From positions 30,898 through 94,897 of the forward strand of contig JAVYTR010000005.1 of the NCBI GenBank assembly GCA_038728585.1: a stretch of DNA of 64,000 nt. The letters run 5' to 3'. Each line of letters begins with the position of its first letter. Within the stretch, counting starts at the first letter, position 1. Source of the stretch: Conexivisphaerales archaeon (GTDB taxonomy: Archaea > Thermoproteota > Nitrososphaeria > Conexivisphaerales > DTJL01). Below the pieces are notes generated by a model. That model ran no database searches. It was not told the DNA's origin and saw nothing but the letters and a program-made list of their open reading frames with translations. Positions 42,866 to 50,635 of this stretch are shown here, one piece after another. The translations under genes and the position numbers were made by a program.

Positions 42866-43983
42866 CTCTTCACCCTCTCCCTATAAACATTCGCAATGAG
42901 GATAAGCAGAAGGAGTAGAGCCTCTACTATCAGTCCTAAATCTCCTGGTACCCCTAGGGCTCCCTGCATCGCACTTATCCCCACTTCTAGCGCTGATATG
43001 AAGACAGACGCAATCACCACCGCTACAAGATTCCCTTGTCCTATGAGCGCGACTATATAGCTCAGAGCTGCATAATTTGACTGCATTCCGTACTGCAGAC
43101 TGTGCAAAAGACCAGAGACCTGTATGCCTCCTGCCAAGCCTGCAATCCCTCCTCCCGCTATAAGCGATAATGACGATAGCAGGTCAGTCTTCACCCCGAA
43201 GATACGACCGGCCCTCGCGTTAGCCCCAGTAACCCTGAGTTCAAAACCAGAAGAAGTTTTGAACGTAAAAAAGTACACGAGCAACGGCAGGATTATTGCA
43301 AGCAAGATTCCAATATTTACATCTGTCAAGCCTGGTAGGCTTGGTAGGATAAAGGCAGATGATATCTGCCTCGTTTGTGGAAATCCAACTTCCGGGTCTC
43401 TCAAAGAACCGGTAGCTATGTAAAGAACCAAATAGATCGCTATAAAGTTCATCGATATAGTCGAAACTATTTCGTTCACCCTGAACCTGTAGAGCATGAA
43501 AGCTGGGATAGCAGCCCAGGCGGCTCCCGCTAGAATGGCTGCAAATACTTCAACAGTTAGTGCTGCAGCAGGTTGGAGAGATGGCAAGGCTAAAGCTATT
43601 ACCGCTGATGCCATAGCCCCTGCCAGGAATTGTCCTTCGTTGCCTACGTTGTATTTACCAGCTACAAGTGGCACGGTAAATGCCAAAGCCATTAGGAAAA
43701 GAGGTATGAACTCCAGCAACAACAATTGTAAGCTAACTCCTGAGCCAAAGGATGCCTGAAAGAGTATTGCATATCCGCTGAACGGGTCCTTTCCAGCCAA
43801 CGCCAAGAGGATACCGACTGCGGCTAACGCTATCATTCCAGAAAGAAGATATGGAAGAATACTACCGAGATAATCTCCCAGACGTGAATCTGATGTTCTC
43901 GCTTGAGAACCTGCATTCTGCCTGGGCAACTCTTTTTCTTCAACCAAGTTCGCTATTCTCCCGGTTTCTCGTAGAATGGTCAT
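42850..43983 (-). CDS. BMP-type (nucleoside-like) ABC transporter permease, first subunit
   Basis: A 377-residue permease (YufP/NupP-like, BPD_transp_2). Seen: the family motif VPLVAGKYNVGNEGQFLAGA, MLYRFRVNEIVSTISMNFIA, LRVTGANARAGRIFGVKTDL with the coupling region, and GGGIAGLAGGIQVSG. About ten helices. The first ~45 residues are hydrophilic; the frame opens inside the ATPase gene (44-base overlap), so the true start may be slightly further in. It pairs with the downstream permease and upstream ATPase as one importer. Confidence 0.9.
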   Translation of the reverse strand: MTILRETGRIANLVEEKELPRQNAGSQARTSDSRLGDYLGSILPYLLSGMIALAAVGILLALAGKDPFSGYAILFQASFGSGVSLQLLLLEFIPLFLMALAFTVPLVAGKYNVGNEGQFLAGAMASAVIALALPSLQPAAALTVEVFAAILAGAAWAAIPAFMLYRFRVNEIVSTISMNFIAIYLVLYIATGSLRDPEVGFPQTRQISSAFILPSLPGLTDVNIGILLAIILPLLVYFFTFKTSSGFELRVTGANARAGRIFGVKTDLLSSLSLIAGGGIAGLAGGIQVSGLLHSLQYGMQSNYAALSYIVALIGQGNLVAVVIASVFISALEVGISAMQGALGVPGDLGLIVEALLLLLILIANVYRERVKRWLSQ

Positions 43984-45499
43984 CTGCTACGTTTGCCAGC
44001 ATCTTCTTGCCAATTTCATACCTGTCAAAATTATTCCTATCAAAGTTCCCTGTTATTTCTCCCTTTGAGATAACCACTATTCTATCACTTACAGTCATCA
44101 GCTCATCCAAATCTTCTGAAACGAAGAGGATTCCACATCCTTCCCTTTTGAGGTCGATGAACTTGTTCAGTACAAAATTTGTACTTCTTATATCAAGTCC
44201 CCTGGTTGGATTGTGTGCGAGAACGACCCTGGGCTGGACAAGCATGGACCTTGCGAGAAGCAGTTTCTGGATATTGCCTCCAGATAGTTTCCAAGCTGGC
44301 GACGTTATGGTATCGGCTTTGATTTGAAATGTGTCCACTAGGACAGCTGCCTTTGCCCTCATCGTTTCATTATCAAGTAGACCAGCTTTTGCAAACGGTT
44401 CTCTCTTGTGATGCCCAAGAGTTATGTTTTCAGCTATGCTCATTGAAGGAAGAATGCCGTCATAGATTCGGTCCTCTGGGATGTATCTGACTCCAAGCTG
44501 AATAAGCTGTGAGGCATCGAGCGTTGACGCATCCTTTCCCATTATACTCATCTTCCCTGAAGAAGGTTTTCTGACCCCTGCAATTAACTCGATAAGCTCC
44601 TTCTGTCCATTACCAGAGATACCCGCGATGCCCACTATCTCGCCTTCACACAGTATGAGGCTAACTTTCCTCAAAAGATGAACGTTTTTTCTATCTGTAA
44701 CGCTAACATCTTCAAGTTTTACCAGAATGTTGGAAGGATCCTCCGATATCTTCCACGACTCAACCTTAAGAGGCTCTACGGTTTTGTCTCCTATCATCAT
44801 CCTTATGACTTCATCTTCATTGACCTCTTCCTTCTCAAAACTCCCGACAGCCTGTCCGCCCCTCAGTATTGCTATTCGGTCTGCAACTTGCATGACTTCC
44901 TTTATCTTGTGTGTGATGAACACGATTGCAAGTCCACCTTTTACAAGTCTTTTAACCGCTGTGAAGAGTAAGTCAATCTCTTGCGGAGTCAGATTTGTAG
45001 TCGGTTCATCAAGTATCAGAAGACTGGGTCGCCTAAAGATAGCTTTGATTATCTCTACCTTTTGCTGTTCTCCAACTTGCAGTTTTTTGACCTTAACGTC
45101 TAGTGGTACATCAAACCCATAATCAGCTATTATCTGCTGAATAATTTTTCTAGCAGATTCTTCCCTGGCTTTGGTCCCTAAAACTACGTTTTCGTAGACA
45201 CTAAAATTGTCAATGAGCTGGAAATGCTGGTGCACAGCAACAATGCCATGTCGCAAGGCGTCGCTTGGAGATCGAAATACGACTTCCTCATTTTCAATTT
45301 CTATTTTACCTGAATCTGGTTGATAAAGACCGGAGAGTATGTTCATGAGAGTTGTTTTGCCTGCACCGTTCTCGCCTAAAAGAGCAGTTACTTTTCCTTT
45401 CTCGATCTTGAGGCTTACATTGCTCAGTGCTATGTTTGCTCCGAACGATTTGCTTATGTTCTGCATCTTCACGAAACCGTTCTGCATGTATCTAGCCAA
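43940..45499 (-). CDS. BMP-type ABC transporter ATPase with two nucleotide-binding domains
   Basis: This 519-residue protein has two fused ABC domains, as in NupO/RbsA. Domain 1: Walker A GENGAGKTT (near residue 38), HQHFQLIDNFSVYENVV, Walker B LLILDEPTTNLTP. Domain 2: degenerate Walker A GISGNGQKELIELIAG, then signature-like KLSGGNIQK and VVLAHNPTRGLDI. That asymmetry is normal for the family. It leads the operon. The start may be TTG 45499, since AAATATTCATAAAC at 45519-45532 (minus strand) gives a TATA about 25 bases upstream; ATG 45487 is the alternative. Confidence 0.9.
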   Translation of the reverse strand: MARYMQNGFVKMQNISKSFGANIALSNVSLKIEKGKVTALLGENGAGKTTLMNILSGLYQPDSGKIEIENEEVVFRSPSDALRHGIVAVHQHFQLIDNFSVYENVVLGTKAREESARKIIQQIIADYGFDVPLDVKVKKLQVGEQQKVEIIKAIFRRPSLLILDEPTTNLTPQEIDLLFTAVKRLVKGGLAIVFITHKIKEVMQVADRIAILRGGQAVGSFEKEEVNEDEVIRMMIGDKTVEPLKVESWKISEDPSNILVKLEDVSVTDRKNVHLLRKVSLILCEGEIVGIAGISGNGQKELIELIAGVRKPSSGKMSIMGKDASTLDASQLIQLGVRYIPEDRIYDGILPSMSIAENITLGHHKREPFAKAGLLDNETMRAKAAVLVDTFQIKADTITSPAWKLSGGNIQKLLLARSMLVQPRVVLAHNPTRGLDIRSTNFVLNKFIDLKREGCGILFVSEDLDELMTVSDRIVVISKGEITGNFDRNNFDRYEIGKKMLANVADDHSTRNRENSELG

Positions 45500-45547
45500 G
45501 CCGGACCGACTCGTTTATGAATATTTCTAACTAGCAACCTATTCGTG

Positions 45548-46432
45548 CTAGATTCTCTTTCCTTCAATAAATTCTGAGGCTATTTGACTAAGGGTTGAAA
45601 ACCTCACTCTTTCATGTCTTTTTATGTAATTTATTAAGCGTTCAAGCAAAGGCAGGACATGAGGCCTAGCAGAAACGTCCGGATGTATAGTTAGACATAG
45701 GCATCCGTATCTTTCGACTTTAAAGAGATAGTCGAAGTGTGCCTTGTAGATACCATACATTACTTCAGGCGAAGTATAGCCATAGTTATAGGATGGATGC
45801 TTGATGAACATCATCGGAGGAAGGTCATCAAGATACCAACTGACAGGTATTTCTACTAGGTTCACCTCCTTTCCAAACTCAAAAGGCTTCATCCATGTTT
45901 CCGGGTCTTTTGTGTAGTCTATCTTGTACCATCTGTCACCACTCCTCAATCTATAAGGGTGAAATTCGTCGGCCATCATACTGCTGTCGTACATAAAATT
46001 ATGCTTGAGAAGCAGGTCAACAGTATTCTCGCTGAATTCCCACCACGGAGCTCTGTAACCAACAGGCTTGTTTCCAGATAATTCTTCGCAGAGTTTGGAT
46101 GTTTTGATAAGTATCTTCTCCTCCTGCTCCCTGTTCAGCCTGGTAGGATTTTCATGAGAATAACCATGGGGTTCAATCTCATGCCCCAAGTCCGCAACTT
46201 TCCTCAGGTTAACCTTGAACGTCTCTGCAGAATGACCGGGAACGAACCACGTCGTTTTTATCTTCTGCCTTTCAAAAAGGTCAAGTAGTCTTAGGGTCCC
46301 TATCTTTCCTGCGAATTCTCCTCTCGACAAGTCGCTCGGGGAATTTTCTCCTCCGTAAGAGCCAAGCCAACCTGCTATAGCATCAACATCTACCGTTATA
46401 GCCACTTTTATAACTTCAGCTTGTTTCGGCAT
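45548..46432 (-). CDS. polysaccharide deacetylase-family hydrolase (HP0310/PuuE-like)
   Basis: A 294-residue NodB-fold enzyme of the branch that includes H. pylori HP0310 and allantoinase PuuE: catalytic and metal Asp in TVDVDAIAGWLGSYGGE, metal histidines in EPHGYSHENPT, GYRAPWWEFS with the Arg, and a late His in LTIHPDVSARP. No signal peptide, so it is cytosolic. Known: this branch hydrolyses cyclic amides or imides and N-acyl groups rather than cell-wall glycans. Next to a nucleoside-like importer and a beta-keto-acid cleavage enzyme, a cyclic amide such as a pyrimidine, hydantoin or purine breakdown product is a plausible substrate (inference). Divergent from the BKACE gene. Confidence 0.83.
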   Translation of the reverse strand: MPKQAEVIKVAITVDVDAIAGWLGSYGGENSPSDLSRGEFAGKIGTLRLLDLFERQKIKTTWFVPGHSAETFKVNLRKVADLGHEIEPHGYSHENPTRLNREQEEKILIKTSKLCEELSGNKPVGYRAPWWEFSENTVDLLLKHNFMYDSSMMADEFHPYRLRSGDRWYKIDYTKDPETWMKPFEFGKEVNLVEIPVSWYLDDLPPMMFIKHPSYNYGYTSPEVMYGIYKAHFDYLFKVERYGCLCLTIHPDVSARPHVLPLLERLINYIKRHERVRFSTLSQIASEFIEGKRI

Positions 46433-46514
46433 TAAGCACCGTTGACCGAGCCCGCATTAAAATCTTTTTTATCCAAGTAAAATTAAATACCTAACACCAG
46501 ATGCAAGTTCTGCG

Positions 46515-47369
46515 ATGAATCTACCCTCGAGTAAGGTGATCATAACAGCAACGGTGGCTCCTACTTGGGTCTTTGTTCCTGAAATTCGTAATGTAGTTGA
46601 GGAAAAATGGAGACAGACAACAGAAAGCTTGGTCTCTGAGATAGTTGCGTGCAGAAACGCTGGAGCAGCAATAGTGCACGTTCATGGCAATGCACCTTGG
46701 AGTCGCGACAAATGGCAACAGGTCATCCAAGGTGTAAGGTCTGCGACGGACATACTGATTCAGGTCGGACTCTCAGGAAGGCCGATGGAGGAGAGAAGAG
46801 AACTGTTAGACTTGAAGCCTGATATGTGTTCTGTCAGATTGACACACTCGGACGAAAGATATACTGTCCACTCCGCAAACCTCCTCCATACTATGGACGA
46901 GATAAAGGAATATCTTTTGCTTTGCAGAGAAAAGAAGGTCAAGCCTGAACTTGAGTGTCATAACGAAGGTGCTCTGTGGAACCTTAATTACATACTGGGC
47001 AAAGGATGGCTCGAGCTTCCAGCCTTCTTGACCTTGTTCTTGGGATGGCCTGGTGGCACATGGACTCCACCCACTATGGAGGAGCTGATAAGTAGGGTAA
47101 AGCTTGTGCCAAAGGGCTGCATATACCAGACCAGCATTATGCCCGACAATCCTGAAGACGGCGCAAATTCACCGTTTAATTTGTCTTTGCTTACAGTAAT
47201 GCTTGGAGGGCATGTAAGAGTTGGTACTGAAGATTACCCATACATACATGACAAGACACCAGCCAAAGATGCATCCGAGCTCGTTCGCAGGATAGCTGAT
47301 GGTATAAGAGCGCTCGGCAAAGGTATAGCTACCCCTGAAGAAGCTAGAACTATACTTGGCTTAGGGTAG
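46515..47369 (+). CDS. BKACE family beta-keto acid cleavage enzyme (DUF849)
   Basis: This 284-residue TIM-barrel protein has the BKACE zinc site His55 and His57 (IVHVHGNAP) and the late Glu in VRVGTEDYPYI, plus PELECHNEG and LFLGWPGGTWTPP. Known: BKACE enzymes (e.g. Kce) condense a beta-keto acid with acetyl-CoA to give an acyl-CoA and acetoacetate. The HVHGN form differs slightly from the common HVHxR, so the substrate may be unusual. AATTAAATA at 46481-46489 gives a leaderless start at ATG 46515. It heads an operon with the MFS permease and AMDase-like gene. Confidence 0.88.
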   Translation: MNLPSSKVIITATVAPTWVFVPEIRNVVEEKWRQTTESLVSEIVACRNAGAAIVHVHGNAPWSRDKWQQVIQGVRSATDILIQVGLSGRPMEERRELLDLKPDMCSVRLTHSDERYTVHSANLLHTMDEIKEYLLLCREKKVKPELECHNEGALWNLNYILGKGWLELPAFLTLFLGWPGGTWTPPTMEELISRVKLVPKGCIYQTSIMPDNPEDGANSPFNLSLLTVMLGGHVRVGTEDYPYIHDKTPAKDASELVRRIADGIRALGKGIATPEEARTILGLG

Positions 47370-47407
47370 GCATATCTGCCTAACATCTCCTGCTCAGATG
47401 TTATAAG

Positions 47408-48598
47408 TTGAGAAATCAGACATCATCCAAGCTGGGTGAAGCACTTTCAGTCTTAGTACTAGCTCTAAGTATGTCAGAGGGGCTGATTGTAGCATATGAT
47501 TACTCACCTTTGGCGCTCAAAATAGCTTCGGACCTTCGCCTCTCCTACACGGACATAGGGCTTCTTCAGACTTGCCTCTTCGTTCCTTTCATGATCTTGC
47601 AGATACCTGCAGGATTACTCGCAGACAGGTACAGCTCGAAGAGACTAATTTTGCTCTCAATGCCGCTTATGCTGCTTTCAGCCGCACTGTTTGCACTCTC
47701 CAATTCAGAGTCGATTCTCCTCTTCAGCAGAGTGTTAAGCGGTATCTCTCTTGGGATGATGTTCGTCCCAGTGATAAGGTACCTGTTAATGTCGATAGGC
47801 GGGTTCGCCCCTGGACTTTCGCTGGGGATCCTGGCAAGTATGCAGGCAGCTGGCTCGGTAGTTGCATCTTTCGCTCCAGCGATACTGGCTGATATGACGG
47901 GTAGCTGGAGAACCGCATTGATGCTTTTGGCCTCCCCTTTGGCATTACTATTCTTTCTTCTCCTGCCGATAAAAGAGAGTCAAACCAATACCAACAGGCT
48001 TAGCGTAACAGAAAGTGTAAAAGGAATATTGTCAAATAAGACCAGTTGGGTTTTGGGCTTCGACAACTTCGTCAGATTTGGAATAGTTTTACTGTTAACA
48101 ACTTGGGTCCCCTCATATTTGATGGACAGGTTCTCATACCAGCTCTTACCAGCTTCTGAAACACTGGGAATCATGTGGATAATGGCAGCCATCTCTTCCC
48201 TGTTAGGGGGATACATAACTGATAAAGAGAGAGGAGCCTTCTATGTCATAGAAGCAGGCCTCCTCCTCACGTCACTGTTTCTTTTTCTTGTCCCAAGAGC
48301 CAACAGCTCTATTATAACGGAGATAATACTTCCGATTCTGGGAGGAGCAATGTACCTTGCCTTCTCACCAATGTTTTCTCTTCTGCCTTCCTTAATAGGC
48401 AGGCAGAACCCCGGTTTTGTATCTGGAGTCCAGAATACCTTTGCTACATTCGGTGCTGCTGTGTTTCCTTTCATGATGGGATATCTGAGAGACATAACAG
48501 GTGGCTTTGATTACGGCTGGTCAGTCTCTGCATTGCTGACACTGGTAGCAGCTCTGGTATCCATGCAGTTATCTAGTTCGTTAAGAAGGGGTGTTTAA
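47408..48598 (+). CDS. MFS transporter
   Basis: A 396-residue, 12-helix major facilitator. Seen: VLVLALSMSEGLIVAYDYSP in helix 1, the loop 2-3 signature GLLADRYSSKRLI, FSRVLSGISLGMMFVPVIR, and FVSGVQNTFATFGAAVFPFM in the second half. It resembles anion:cation symporters for organic acids more than drug pumps. It lies 38 bases after the BKACE gene and overlaps the longest version of the next frame, so all three are probably co-transcribed. It starts at TTG 47408 as the only early option. Substrate unknown; a keto or dicarboxylic acid is reasonable from its neighbours. Confidence 0.87.
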   Translation: MRNQTSSKLGEALSVLVLALSMSEGLIVAYDYSPLALKIASDLRLSYTDIGLLQTCLFVPFMILQIPAGLLADRYSSKRLILLSMPLMLLSAALFALSNSESILLFSRVLSGISLGMMFVPVIRYLLMSIGGFAPGLSLGILASMQAAGSVVASFAPAILADMTGSWRTALMLLASPLALLFFLLLPIKESQTNTNRLSVTESVKGILSNKTSWVLGFDNFVRFGIVLLLTTWVPSYLMDRFSYQLLPASETLGIMWIMAAISSLLGGYITDKERGAFYVIEAGLLLTSLFLFLVPRANSSIITEIILPILGGAMYLAFSPMFSLLPSLIGRQNPGFVSGVQNTFATFGAAVFPFMMGYLRDITGGFDYGWSVSALLTLVAALVSMQLSSSLRRGV

Positions 48599-48614
48599 GT
48601 GGAAGCTGGGAGAC

Positions 48615-49349
48615 ATGAGTAGAAAGTACAAAATAGGCGTAATAACACCGTCCTCGAACACCACACTGGAGCCTATACTTTATGAGATACTGAAACATAC
48701 AAGATTCACTGCTCATTTTTCCCGGTTCAAGGTAAGAAATCTCAGCCTTGAAAGGGAAGACCTAGAGCAATTCAGCATCGAGAATATGTTGGTCCCAGCT
48801 TCTTTACTTGCTGATGCGCATGTTGATGTAATAGCTTGGTTCGGAACATCGGGAGGCTGGCTGGGCTTCGATAACGACATTAATCTATGCAGGCGAATCG
48901 AAGATAGGCTAGGAATCCCCGCTGTAACTGCAACACTAGCTACAGTCGACGCAATGGCTATGCTGAAGATTAGGAATTACTCACTGGTAGTTCCATACGA
49001 AGAAGACTTGACGAAGAAGATAATTGACAACTTTGGAAAGGCGGGTTATAGTGTGAGCAATGTAAAACACCTCAACCTAAGAGATAATGTAGTTGTGGGG
49101 AGTGTTCCTACCACGCGTATAGCTAAAATAGTTACTGATACATCAGCAAATTCTGACTGTATTCTGGTATACTGTACGAACTTCTCCGTTGCAACAATGG
49201 TCGAAGAACTTGAGAAGAAGACAAGAATACCTATACTTGATAGCATAAATGTGACGCTTTGGGGGTGCATGAAGAAGCTAGGGATTAGAAGTGGCATCAA
49301 GGGATATGGAATGCTTCTTGCAGGGCGCAGACCTCGGTTCTGGTCTTAA
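48615..49349 (+). CDS. arylmalonate decarboxylase/maleate isomerase family protein, single-Cys type
   Basis: From ATG 48615, after a GGGAG Shine-Dalgarno, this is 244 residues of the Asp/Glu racemase superfamily: IGVITPSSNTTLEP is the maleate isomerase/AMDase start. The first catalytic position reads WFGTSGGW with Gly77-Thr78-Ser79, and the second is Cys187 in LVYCTNFS. Known: maleate isomerases and racemases have Cys at both sites, while AMDase has Gly74 (GTS) and Cys188. So this protein has the decarboxylase layout. An alternative start at 48591 would add eight residues. It ends the BKACE/MFS operon; decarboxylation of a malonate-type acid is inferred. Confidence 0.8.
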   Translation: MSRKYKIGVITPSSNTTLEPILYEILKHTRFTAHFSRFKVRNLSLEREDLEQFSIENMLVPASLLADAHVDVIAWFGTSGGWLGFDNDINLCRRIEDRLGIPAVTATLATVDAMAMLKIRNYSLVVPYEEDLTKKIIDNFGKAGYSVSNVKHLNLRDNVVVGSVPTTRIAKIVTDTSANSDCILVYCTNFSVATMVEELEKKTRIPILDSINVTLWGCMKKLGIRSGIKGYGMLLAGRRPRFWS

Positions 49350-49548
49350 ATGCAGATTTGCAAGCCATTGTTGTCTGTCCCTCATCGCTAGATCATTTTG
49401 CGATTGTGAATTGTACACCGGCTCCGAAACCAAAACTGAAGACCTTGTATGAGCCAGATTCTGTAATTAAATACAATTGCTTTAAACAGCCTTTTGAAAC
49501 TGGTTAAGCACCATCAGTCGAACAACAGGCCTAACGCTTAAAAGCTCT

Positions 49549-49563
49549 CAGTCCAGAGGACTG
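49549..49563 (+). promoter_or_regulatory. hairpin in the presumed 5' leader of ribosomal protein S8e
   Basis: CAGTCC (49549-49554) and GGACTG (49558-49563) form a perfect 6-bp stem with a 3-base AGA loop, 20 bases before the S8e TTG. A TATA-like CGCTTAAAAG lies at 49535-49544, so transcription starting about 25 bases on would leave the hairpin partly outside the mRNA. It may therefore be a DNA dyad at the promoter or, if transcription starts earlier, a leader stem. Confidence 0.4.
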
Positions 49564-49583
49564 GAAACGAAGCTGATTGGTGT

Positions 49584-49973
49584 TTGACTAGGCCACTGGA
49601 GAATCTGGCAAAGAGAAAGGCAAGCGGTGGAACAATAATTCCATACAGAGGGAGAAGAAAGTTTGAATACGATGGATTTGCACTGGAAACCATTCAGGGG
49701 ACACAGACAGTTCTGACAAGAAGGGTAAGGGGGGGTAACTTAAAAGTAGGTCTTGTCAAGGCTGAATTTGCAAACGTTGTAAACCCTCAGGACAAGACAA
49801 CCAAGAAGGTAAGGATTCTTAGAGTCATATCGAACAGGGCAAACAGGGACTACGAAAGAAGAGGCGTGATAACAAAGGGGGCAATGATCGAAACAGAGCT
49901 CGGTATTGCCAGGGTGACTTCAAGACCTTCTCAGCATGGGGTTGTAAACGCAATCCTGCAGCCCAAGAAATGA
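49584..49973 (+). CDS. rps8e: 30S ribosomal protein S8e
   Basis: A 129-residue ribosomal protein with the S8e pattern: TRPLENLAKRKASGGTIIPY and RGRRKFEYDG, then TKKVRILRVISNRANRDYER, RGVITKGAMIETELGIARVT and SRPSQHGVVNAIL. Length is normal for archaeal S8e. The start is TTG 49584; no ATG or GTG keeps the conserved beginning. It opens the dense housekeeping block and is followed 49 bases later by SRP19. Confidence 0.95.
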   Translation: MTRPLENLAKRKASGGTIIPYRGRRKFEYDGFALETIQGTQTVLTRRVRGGNLKVGLVKAEFANVVNPQDKTTKKVRILRVISNRANRDYERRGVITKGAMIETELGIARVTSRPSQHGVVNAILQPKK

Positions 49974-50022
49974 AATAGTTCAACTTAACTCCTTATAATC
50001 AGGCATTATCCTAGTCAAAACC

Positions 50023-50343
50023 ATGAAGGATTACGATAAGCTCATCCTCTGGCTTGACTATTTTGACAGCAATATTCCCAGAGCCAGAGGCAGAAGAATA
50101 CCCAATCATGCAGCAGTGAAGGGTCCATCTCTTGAAGAACTTGCTCTGGCTGCCAGGAGACTTGGCCTGGAGCCGGAGGTGCAGCAGGCAAGAAGACCCT
50201 CCTCCAGAAGGATCACAGGGTTCATACAGGTGAAGAAGACGATGAAGAAGGGTGAACTGATCAAGAGGCTTACTGCAGAGCTTGCAAAGGTGAGGTCTGA
50301 AACTAGGAAGGCTGATGATAAAGGCAAGCAATCCCAGCAATGA
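50023..50343 (+). CDS. srp19: signal recognition particle 19 kDa protein
   Basis: A 106-residue SRP19: LILWLDYFDSNIPRARGRRI with the conserved Arg-rich loop that binds SRP RNA, SLEELALAARRLGLEPEVQ, and KTMKKGELIKRLTAELAKVR. Known: it binds helices 6 and 8 of 7S RNA and prepares them for SRP54. Length is slightly long because of a basic/Gln tail. TTATAATC at 49993-50000 lies about 26 bases before ATG 50023, so leaderless. The next gene is Gar1, another RNP protein. Confidence 0.93.
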   Translation: MKDYDKLILWLDYFDSNIPRARGRRIPNHAAVKGPSLEELALAARRLGLEPEVQQARRPSSRRITGFIQVKKTMKKGELIKRLTAELAKVRSETRKADDKGKQSQQ

Positions 50344-50389
50344 AGTGCTATGAGAAACAAGTTTAATTACCATATCATCCATTGCGGAT

Positions 50390-50635
50390 ATGCTTAAAAT
50401 GCAAGAGACTGGGCAGATATTCAGGTTAGCTAGAAGTGGTATGCTGATAGTTAAGCTGAAGAAAGAGCCAAAGCCCGGGCAGGTGTTATATGATGCAAAG
50501 GGAAGGATGGTTGGAAAAGTAGTCGAAGTCTTTGGTCCTGTGAAATCCCCTTACGCCTCACTCAAGCCATTATCGGACTGGGCAAAGAGCTTAACAAGCG
50601 AGAAGGTGTATTCAAAGGATGGAAGAGACCAATAG
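50390..50635 (+). CDS. gar1: H/ACA RNP protein Gar1
   Basis: An 81-residue Gar1-type beta barrel: GQIFRLARSGMLIVKL, KPGQVLYDAKGRMVGKVVEV, and FGPVKSPYASLKPL, the conserved GPVxxPY surface. Known: Gar1 binds the catalytic domain of Cbf5 in pseudouridylation guide RNPs. It lacks the Gly/Arg tails of eukaryotic forms, as usual in archaea. TTTAATTA at 50362-50369 is its likely TATA. Its last 17 bases overlap the TFB gene, an arrangement commonly kept in archaea. Confidence 0.92.
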   Translation: MLKMQETGQIFRLARSGMLIVKLKKEPKPGQVLYDAKGRMVGKVVEVFGPVKSPYASLKPLSDWAKSLTSEKVYSKDGRDQ

